NCBI GenBank assembly: GCA_035629175.1
Contig: DASPIL010000057.1
Span: forward strand, 1 to 49,753
Direction of reading: 5' to 3'
DNA from: Verrucomicrobiia bacterium
Lineage (GTDB): Bacteria; Verrucomicrobiota; Verrucomicrobiia; Limisphaerales; DASXHY01
DNA length: 49,753 bases
The translations under genes and the position numbers were made by a program. Positions 43,648 to 49,753 of the stretch are shown here, one piece after another. The notes below the pieces were generated by a model. It was not told where the DNA came from. It did not search any database and saw only the letters and a program-made list of their open reading frames with translations. How positions within the stretch are numbered: position 1 is the stretch's first letter; each line of letters starts with the position of its first letter.

Positions 43648-46600
43648 GTGCGTCCCGTGAACCGGAGCAGCAATGCAGTTGGCGACAGTTGCAGAATTTT
43701 CCTGCTGCGCCTTGCTGTCGTGTTATTGGCGCTGATTTCAATACCTGCGTTTTCGGCAACGCCGCTTCCAAATTATTTTCCCCGGGTCCTCGATTCAGAA
43801 AACGGGCTGCCGCAGAATTCCGTCACTGCAATTCTTCAAACCCGCGACGGCTATCTTTGGATCGGAACCTACAACGGCCTCGCACGGTTCGATGGCCACT
43901 CGTTTACGGTGTTTGACGGGGACCGAAGCAACGCACCGGAGTTGCGCAACAGCCGCGTTGTGAGCCTGTTTGAGGACGATGACGGCACGCTCTGGATCGG
44001 ACATGAAACCGGGGAGTTGACGCGCTATCGGGACGGCAGGTTTACCGCGGTTGAATACCGTGTGCCGTGGGAAAACCGCAAGATCATCGGAATCGGCTCG
44101 GACAGTTCCGGCAAATTGTGGCTGTTGAACGAGCAAGGCCTTCTGGCGGCGATCACGGGCGAAACCCTTGCGGTTCCGGACGCCGGCACAGCGACGAAGA
44201 TTGCTGGGTTTGCGCGAAATTCCCGCGGCGAAATCTGGGTTGCCTACGCGGGGCGCGTCTTTGCGCTGAAGGACAGCAAACTGATTCCGCTGGCCGAAGG
44301 CGATGAAGGGCCCGGCGGATACGCCACCGGCATCTGCGCGGCGCTCGACGACACTCTGTGGATTGTAAGCGGCGACAACATTCGAAAATGGAATGGCGAG
44401 AAACTCGTGGCGGACCTCGGGCCCGCTCCGTGGGGGCAAAGTTCCATCAGCGCGATGCTGGAAACGCGAGGTGGCGCGCTGGCAGTCGGCACTCTCGAGG
44501 CAGGGTTGTATCTTCACTTTGCCGGCCGCGGCGTCATTCATTTCGATCGTTCGAATGGCTTTCCGCACGATTGGACGCGCTGCCTGTTTGAGGATCGAGA
44601 AGGAACATTGTGGGCGGGGACGGGCAGCCGCGGAATCGTCGCGTTGCGGGCGGGAAATGTGCGCACTGTGACTCCGCCCGATCTTTGGCGCGAGCGGGAC
44701 GTGCTTTCTGTCACCGCGGCACAGGATGGGTCGCTGTGGATCGGAACCGAAGGCGTGGGGATTTATCGCCTGCAGAATGGCCAATGGAGCCAGTTTGGCG
44801 AAGCACACGGACTGGCCAATGTGTTCGTCTGGTCGATCGCGGAGGATGCGCGGGGAACAATCTGGGCCGGCACGTGGGGCGGGGGAGTCTTTGTGAGCCA
44901 GGGAAATCAGTTTCGAACCGCCGCAGGATTGGAGGGCATGAACGTTCCCGCGCCCGCTCTGTTGCATGCGCGGAACGGCGTCACCTGGATCGGAACTCGC
45001 AACGGCCTCATGCGTTACCAGAACGGGGAGACTCGCCTGTTCGGACGAAACGAAGGTCTCGACGTGCCTGACGTGCGTGCCGTCGTGGAAGACGATCGCG
45101 GCGGCGTGTGGTTTGGAATGATGGGAGGCGGACTCGGTTATTTCCTGAACGGCCAATTGCGGACGTACCACCGCGCGGAGGGACTCACAAGCGAGTATGT
45201 GCATTGCTTGCGATGGGATCCTGATGGCGTCCTGTGGATTGGAACCTACGGAGGCGGCGTGAACCGCTTGAAAGACGGACGGATCAGCGCGATCAGCATG
45301 AGCGAGGGGCTGCCGAATAATGTGATCTGTCATATCGAAGAGGATCACGACAAGCATCTCTGGTTCAGTTCGCGCGGCGGCATTTTCCGAGTGGCAAAAT
45401 CAGAGTTGAACCGTTGTGCCGACGGCGAGATCGCGCAGGTGCGCTGCCTAAGCTATGGAAAAGCCGACGGCATGCCGACCCTGGAATGCACGGGGGGGTT
45501 CCAGCCCGCCGGATGCAAGACCGCGGACGGGCGGCTCTGGTTTCCAACCACCAAGGGATTGGTAATGCTGGATCCCGCTGACGCGAAGGTGAATCAGCTG
45601 CCCCCGCCCGTCGTGATTGAAAGCGCCTGGATTGAAGGACGGCCGGTGACGCTGCCACGCGAGGAAGGCGTCCTGGAGGTTCCACCGGGCCAGCAACGTT
45701 TCGAGTTTCATTACACTGCACTGACATTCGTCGCGCCGGAAAAGGTGCGGTTCCGATACCGCCTGCGGGGACTTGAGACTGCGTGGACTGATGCGGAAAC
45801 GAAGCGTGTTGCACCCTACACCTACATTCCGCCCGGCAGTTATACTTTCCAGGTGATCGCATGCAACAGCGACGGCGTGTGGAACGAGCAGGGCGCGCAA
45901 CTTGCGATTGTCGTGCAGCCGCACGTCTGGCAGCGCTGGTGGTTCAAGCTGCTCGAAATGTTGCTTGCCGCGACGCTGCTTGTCGGCGTGGCGCTGGGCG
46001 TGTCGCGGCGTCGCATGCGGTTGAAGTTCGAGCGCATCGAACGCCAGCGCGCGATCGAACGGGAACGCGCGCGGATTGCGCAGGACATTCACGACAACCT
46101 TGGGGCCAGCCTCACTCGCATTTCGCTGCTCAGTCAATCGGCATATGGAGAGCTCGACAATCCACAGCATACGGGGACGCAGCTTGAACGGATTTATGGA
46201 ACGGCGCGGGAGCTCACGCGCGCGATGGATGAGATCGTCTGGGCAGTCAATCCGCAGCACGACACGCTCGACAGTCTCGCCAATTACATCGGAAAGTTCG
46301 CGCAGGATTTCCTCGGGCCGCTTCAGATCCGCTGCCGCCTGGACGTGCCTGTCGACCTGCCACATTGGCCAGTGACCGCCGAGGTGCGGCACAATCTGTT
46401 CCTCGCTGTGAAGGAAGCGTTGCACAATGTCGTCAAGCACGCGGGCGCGACCGAGGTGATTGTTATCCTGACGACCTCTGCGCAAAAATTCACGCTCGCC
46501 ATTCGGGACAACGGCAGGGGCTTTTCGCAGACCGTCTCGCGTGACAAGCCAGGCGGCAACGGACGCATCCTGTCAGGCAACGGGCTTGCGAACATTCGAT

Positions 46601-46698
46601 CGCGGCTCGGGAAACTCGGGGGCTCGTGCGAGATTGACAGTGTCGTGGGGGGCGGAACGACAGTGCGTCTGACAGTGCCTGTTGCTGTCCCCGCCTGA
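43648..46698 (+). CDS. Two-component regulator-propeller histidine kinase (HTCS-like, without regulator fusion)
   Basis: A 1016-aa membrane sensor kinase. After an N-terminal hydrophobic segment (IFLLRLAVVLLALISIPAFS) comes a periplasmic part with 14 propeller strands of the type DGYLWIGT, DGTLWIGH, EGTLWAGT, DGVLWIGT and DGRLWFPT (about residues 45-650). Fourteen fits two seven-bladed propellers. A Y_Y_Y domain (about 685-755), a transmembrane helix (about 770-790) and HisKA_3 with the phosphoacceptor in IAQDIHDNLGAS follow, then a HATPase ending with GNGLANIRSRLGKLGG. Bacteroidetes hybrid versions sense oligosaccharides; here the regulator is a separate gene 34 bases downstream. The start is GTG at 43648 without a strong ribosome site (GTG 43657 is also possible). 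It probably senses a glucan fragment. Confidence 0.9.
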   Translation: MRPVNRSSNAVGDSCRIFLLRLAVVLLALISIPAFSATPLPNYFPRVLDSENGLPQNSVTAILQTRDGYLWIGTYNGLARFDGHSFTVFDGDRSNAPELRNSRVVSLFEDDDGTLWIGHETGELTRYRDGRFTAVEYRVPWENRKIIGIGSDSSGKLWLLNEQGLLAAITGETLAVPDAGTATKIAGFARNSRGEIWVAYAGRVFALKDSKLIPLAEGDEGPGGYATGICAALDDTLWIVSGDNIRKWNGEKLVADLGPAPWGQSSISAMLETRGGALAVGTLEAGLYLHFAGRGVIHFDRSNGFPHDWTRCLFEDREGTLWAGTGSRGIVALRAGNVRTVTPPDLWRERDVLSVTAAQDGSLWIGTEGVGIYRLQNGQWSQFGEAHGLANVFVWSIAEDARGTIWAGTWGGGVFVSQGNQFRTAAGLEGMNVPAPALLHARNGVTWIGTRNGLMRYQNGETRLFGRNEGLDVPDVRAVVEDDRGGVWFGMMGGGLGYFLNGQLRTYHRAEGLTSEYVHCLRWDPDGVLWIGTYGGGVNRLKDGRISAISMSEGLPNNVICHIEEDHDKHLWFSSRGGIFRVAKSELNRCADGEIAQVRCLSYGKADGMPTLECTGGFQPAGCKTADGRLWFPTTKGLVMLDPADAKVNQLPPPVVIESAWIEGRPVTLPREEGVLEVPPGQQRFEFHYTALTFVAPEKVRFRYRLRGLETAWTDAETKRVAPYTYIPPGSYTFQVIACNSDGVWNEQGAQLAIVVQPHVWQRWWFKLLEMLLAATLLVGVALGVSRRRMRLKFERIERQRAIERERARIAQDIHDNLGASLTRISLLSQSAYGELDNPQHTGTQLERIYGTARELTRAMDEIVWAVNPQHDTLDSLANYIGKFAQDFLGPLQIRCRLDVPVDLPHWPVTAEVRHNLFLAVKEALHNVVKHAGATEVIVILTTSAQKFTLAIRDNGRGFSQTVSRDKPGGNGRILSGNGLANIRSRLGKLGGSCEIDSVVGGGTTVRLTVPVAVPA

Positions 46699-46731
46699 GC
46701 TGTAGCCAAAACACACGACACGCATTTGCCA

Positions 46732-47400
46732 ATGAGCCGAACTAAAGTCAGCCCGGAAGTGAGTATTGCGGTTTCTATTATCGAAGACGATTTGCCCGCC
46801 CGGGAAATCATCGCGGCATGGATCAAGCGGGCAGAGGGTTTCAAGCTGGTGAGTGAGCACGGGAGCGCGGAGACAGCCCTGGCGCGCATGCCGGAGGAAA
46901 AGCCTGACGTCGTGCTTGCAGACATCAACCTGCCCGGGTTGAACGGCATCGAATGCATCCGCCGGTTGAAGCCAATCCTGCCGAACACGCAATTCGTCAT
47001 GGTGACCGTGTACGAGGATGCCGATCACATTTTCAACGCGCTTGCTGTCGGCGCCAGCGGTTACCTGCTGAAGCAGACTGCGCGGAACGATTTACTGGCC
47101 GCGTTGCGGGAAGTGCATGCGGGCGGCTCGCCGATGAGCAGCAACATTGCGCGCAAGGTCGTGCAATCCTTCCGTCGGCCGAATGCCCCTGCGCATCCCA
47201 GCCACGATTTGTCGCCTCGCGAGCGCGAAGTGCTGGAACTGCTCGCGCGGGGTTATCTCTACAAGGAAATTGCCGATTCGCTCCAGATCAGCGTTCCGAC
47301 GGTGAACACTTACATTCGGCGCATCTACGAGAAGCTGCACGTGCGTTCACGCGCCCAGGCAGTCGCGAAGTTCACGAACATTCCGCTGGGGAATTCGTGA
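46732..47400 (+). CDS. LuxR/NarL-type response regulator
   Basis: A 222-aa DNA-binding response regulator and cognate partner of the HisKA_3 kinase. The receiver has acidic residues at 18-20 (SIIEDDLP), phosphoacceptor Asp64 in VVLADINLPGLNG, Thr in MVTVYEDAD and Lys in GYLLKQTA. The C-terminal helix-turn-helix (about 155-215) reads LSPREREVLELLARG, then EIADSLQISVPTVNTYIRRIYEKLHVRS. The start is ATG at 46732; a TTG six bases earlier is not preferred. It lies 33 bases after the kinase. Target promoters could include the GH16, GH3 and symporter genes, which is inference from position only. Confidence 0.92.
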   Translation: MSRTKVSPEVSIAVSIIEDDLPAREIIAAWIKRAEGFKLVSEHGSAETALARMPEEKPDVVLADINLPGLNGIECIRRLKPILPNTQFVMVTVYEDADHIFNALAVGASGYLLKQTARNDLLAALREVHAGGSPMSSNIARKVVQSFRRPNAPAHPSHDLSPREREVLELLARGYLYKEIADSLQISVPTVNTYIRRIYEKLHVRSRAQAVAKFTNIPLGNS

Positions 47401-47723
47401 GCAGACAGGAACGGGGCATTCATGCCGCGTTATCGTTCGGAAGCGTGGCGCGTCGGATCGTTTCTAACACGCTGGAGTAGCCGAACCTGAAGCGGCTGAA
47501 GGCACGCGCTGCGGGATTCGCAGGATCGCGCGTTCACGCCGCTTAAGCGTGCTTCGGAAAGAGCGATTTCGATCGGCCTGACGCGCGCCGAAACAAATGC
47601 GCTCAAGCGGGCTGAAACTCCCCGCGCCATCCTCCAGGGGAAGTGTCGTTAGAACACACGACTCCGCCGCGAGCACCTGTAGCGGCAGTATTCGCGCGTG
47701 ATTTCAACCCGCCCTTCTTCAGT
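47401..47723. other. Intergenic stretch before the symporter gene
   Basis: This 323-base gap has no credible coding sequence on either strand. It holds a small hairpin CACGC-CGCTTAA-GCGTG at 47535-47551 and GTCGT/ACGAC at 47645-47662. It must contain the symporter promoter, but no confident -35/-10 pair was found. Confidence 0.5.
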
Positions 47724-49613
47724 ATGAAGCTCCACGCCATTGATATCGCGATCATCGTGGGATACTTCCTCCTCGTTCTGCTGATCGGATTGTGGGTATC
47801 GCGCCGTGGCTCGAAGGATTTGGATTCGTATTTTCTGGGCGGCCGTTCGTTGCGCTGGCATGTGCTGGGAATCTCCGACGCGTCGGGGATGTTTGATATC
47901 AGTGGAACGATGTGGCTCGTGTTCATCCTTTTTGTCTATGGCCTCAAGAGCCTCTGGCTTCCCTGGCTCTGGCCTGTGTTCAACCAGATTTTCCTGATGA
48001 TGTTCCTGAGTGCGTGGCTGCGCCGTTCGAACGTGCTGACTGGCGCGGAATGGATTCAAACGCGGTTTGGCCGTGGTCGCGGTGCCAATCTCGCGCATCT
48101 CAGCGTCGTCTTCTTTGCGCTCGTGAACGTCATTGGCATGCTTGCCTACGCGTTCAAGGGCATCGGGAAATTCGCGGTGGTCATGCTCCCCTGGCAATTC
48201 ACGGGAAACACCGCTGGCCTTTTCACCGACGAAAACATCTACGCCATGATCATCCTTGGCCTGACTTCCCTGTACGCGATCAAGGGAGGAATGGTGAGCG
48301 TGGTGATTACCGAGGTGATGCAATTCACCATTCTTACAATCACAGCGCTGGCAATTGCGGTGATAGCCATGGTCAAGGTGTCGCCTGAGATGATTCAGGC
48401 TGCGATCCCCGCGGGCTGGATGAACCCATTCTTCGGACTGCGTCTGGAGCTCGATTGGACGGGAATCCTGGACAAGGTGAACAATGTGATTCGCACTGAC
48501 GGGAACGAACTGTTTGGGATTGTGTTCGGCCTGATGTTCTTCAAGGGAATTCTCGCGAGTCTCGCAGGGCCTGCGCCCAATTACGACATGCAGCGAATCC
48601 TCGCCACGCGGAATCCGCGCGAGGCCTGCATGATGAACGGAATGGTCAACGTCGCATTGTATTTTCCGCGTTACGCGATGATCACCGGGATCACGATTCT
48701 GGCGCTGGCGTTTTGCATGCCCGAGTTGCGTGCCATGGAGAAGCCTGACTTTGAGAAGCTGCTGCCGATCGTGCTCAGCCAGTATATCCCGGCGGGCGTC
48801 GTCGGATTGCTGCTGGCTGGCTTGCTTGCCGCGCTTATGTCGAATTTCGCCGCAACCCTGAATGCCGCGCCCGCCTATCTGGTGAACGACATCTATAAGC
48901 GGTTTTTCGATCCCACCATGGCGCCCAAGGCGCAGGTGTTTTGGAGCCGCGTCGCGTCGGTTGGCGTGCTTTTGGTCGGAACCCTGTTTGGGCTTCTCAC
49001 GACCAGCATAACGGAAGTCATGATGTGGATCGTGGGAGCGCTGTATGGCGGCTACGTGATGGCGAACGTGCTTAAATGGTATTGGTGGCGCTTCAATGGA
49101 TACGGGTACTTTTGGGGAATGATGGCGGGCATTCTCAGCGCCATGTTCATGCCGGAAGTGGCCCGCCTCGTCCTCGGCCATCCGATCAGCAACCCGCTAT
49201 TCCTCTTTCCGATCATCTTCGGCCTGTCGGTCGCCGGCTGCCTCCTGGGAACCTTCTTGTCCAAGGCCGAAGACGATTCAGTGTTGAAGAATTTTTACAA
49301 GACGGTCAATCCGTGGGGCGCGTGGGGGCCGATTCGCGCGAAGGTCGTGGCCGAGAATCCCAGCTTCATTCCCAATCCAGATTTCGCAAAAGACATGACG
49401 AATGTCGCTGTTGGAATCGTGTGGCAGCTCTCGCTTACAGCGCTGCCAATCTTCATCGTGCTTCGCAGCTGGAAGTGGGCGGGGGTCGTCGGGGCGCTTC
49501 TCGCGGTGACATCGGTATTCATCAAATTGAATTGGTATGACCGTCTGGAAAAGGCCGGCCCTACGCCAGCCGAACCTGCCCCGCGTCCCGCACACTATTC
49601 TTCGGCTGCATGA
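47724..49613 (+). CDS. Sodium:solute symporter (SSS family)
   Basis: A 629-aa membrane transporter with about 13-14 hydrophobic segments. The N-terminus IDIAIIVGYFLLVLLIGLWV, then KDLDSYFLGGRSLRW and WLVFILFVYGLKSLWLPWLW, marks the solute:sodium symporter family; other blocks are GAEWIQTRFG, GLTSLYAIKGGMVSVVI, DMQRILATRNPREA and LLAGLLAALMSNFAATLNAA. Substrates in the family include sugars, amino acids and organic acids; beside GH16 and GH3 genes a sugar is favoured but not shown. The ATG at 47724 starts at the first helix; the frame is open to 47643 but adds an unconvincing segment. It ends in an ATGA overlap with the next gene, so the two are coupled. Confidence 0.9.
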   Translation: MKLHAIDIAIIVGYFLLVLLIGLWVSRRGSKDLDSYFLGGRSLRWHVLGISDASGMFDISGTMWLVFILFVYGLKSLWLPWLWPVFNQIFLMMFLSAWLRRSNVLTGAEWIQTRFGRGRGANLAHLSVVFFALVNVIGMLAYAFKGIGKFAVVMLPWQFTGNTAGLFTDENIYAMIILGLTSLYAIKGGMVSVVITEVMQFTILTITALAIAVIAMVKVSPEMIQAAIPAGWMNPFFGLRLELDWTGILDKVNNVIRTDGNELFGIVFGLMFFKGILASLAGPAPNYDMQRILATRNPREACMMNGMVNVALYFPRYAMITGITILALAFCMPELRAMEKPDFEKLLPIVLSQYIPAGVVGLLLAGLLAALMSNFAATLNAAPAYLVNDIYKRFFDPTMAPKAQVFWSRVASVGVLLVGTLFGLLTTSITEVMMWIVGALYGGYVMANVLKWYWWRFNGYGYFWGMMAGILSAMFMPEVARLVLGHPISNPLFLFPIIFGLSVAGCLLGTFLSKAEDDSVLKNFYKTVNPWGAWGPIRAKVVAENPSFIPNPDFAKDMTNVAVGIVWQLSLTALPIFIVLRSWKWAGVVGALLAVTSVFIKLNWYDRLEKAGPTPAEPAPRPAHYSSAA

Positions 49614-49753
49614 AGACATCTCCACACATCGGTCTCAGCCTGGGTTCTGCGCTGTTGTTTGCCGTCGCGGCGGGCGCATCTGCGAGCGTCTTGAGCGCGC
49701 CGCAATTCCAATCCTTCGTGCGGGCAGAAGCTGGCCAGTTGGTTGAAGACGGC
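49610..49753 (+). CDS. Exported protein, N-terminal part (3' partial), possibly a glycan-active enzyme
   Basis: Begins with an ATGA overlap on the symporter stop (49610-49613) and runs off the window after 48 codons. It has a signal peptide (IGLSLGSALLFAVAAGASAS) followed by SFVRAEAGQLVEDG. From memory, a start of the form FVR-x-x-G-x-x-LVEDG is common in secreted glycoside hydrolases of the GH5-like group in this phylum, but that is a weak hint. The tight overlap indicates that it works with the transporter. Confidence 0.6.
   Translation, partial: MKTSPHIGLSLGSALLFAVAAGASASVLSAPQFQSFVRAEAGQLVEDG

Noticed and set aside
43795-45357. 520-codon minus-strand open frame inside the propeller kinase gene
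   Set aside because: It mirrors the repeated propeller codons on the opposite strand and has no recognisable domain or start context.
47649-49181. 510-codon minus-strand open frame inside the symporter gene
   Set aside because: Composition is His/Arg/Gln-rich and unlike any protein family; it is the antisense of a GC-rich membrane protein gene.

Overview
The window reads as chromosomal DNA of a free-living, Gram-negative member of the Verrucomicrobiota, most likely the Pedosphaera/Limisphaerales group. This is an inference from gene content, not a database result. The supporting signs are LL-diaminopimelate aminotransferase for lysine and peptidoglycan precursor synthesis, a tandem pair of thymidylate-kinase-like genes, Tat-exported Gfo/Idh/MocA oxidoreductases, a giant secreted LamG/Ig/FG-GAP protein, a two-component regulator-propeller kinase, sparse Shine-Dalgarno sites, several GTG starts, and palindrome-rich intergenic repeats. 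No tRNA, rRNA, CRISPR array, transposase or phage gene was recognised.

Region by region. 1-6163 (+): a housekeeping run scpA-scpB-pheA-kdsD with overlaps or tiny gaps, then a YyaL/DUF255 protein. 6197-9281 (-): a PAS/GAF histidine kinase and an Rcp1-type single-domain response regulator. 9349-11137: an Rrf2 repressor divergent from dapL. 11165-15325 (-): an HDOD response regulator translationally coupled to a receiver-kinase, and two coupled thymidylate-kinase-like genes. 15601-20689: a sugar-oxidation module (two Gfo/Idh proteins, a xylose-isomerase-like TIM barrel, DoxX, a discoidin-like protein). 20709-23780: an Agl23-type membrane protein coupled to ApbE, and a DUF4410-like lipoprotein. 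23959-28336: a decayed C-terminal gene remnant, then an intact 1365-residue LamG/Ig/FG-GAP protein. 28342-34896 (-): a DUF3616 protein, an ankyrin-repeat gene broken by one in-frame TAA, and a PhoB-type response regulator with its kinase. 34897-35330: a repeat-rich intergenic stretch. 35331-49753 (+): an outer-membrane barrel, a GH16-like glucanase, a parvulin lipoprotein with two paralogous anchored proteins of unknown function, a GH3 glycosidase, a 14-blade propeller kinase with its LuxR-type regulator, a sodium:solute symporter and the start of another exported protein.

Working picture. The right third looks like a carbohydrate sensing and use locus: a secreted GH16 enzyme to cut a glucan, GH3 to finish the oligosaccharides, a propeller kinase and LuxR regulator to sense them, and a symporter to import the product. 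The 15.6-20.7 kb module looks like periplasmic sugar oxidation and isomerisation.

The most unusual items are: two 153-155 bp elements with 25-bp inverted ends, conserved flanks and a diverged centre; the nonsense-broken ankyrin/SLBB-like gene; the parvulin plus paired-paralog operon; and the divergent pair of thymidylate-kinase-like proteins.
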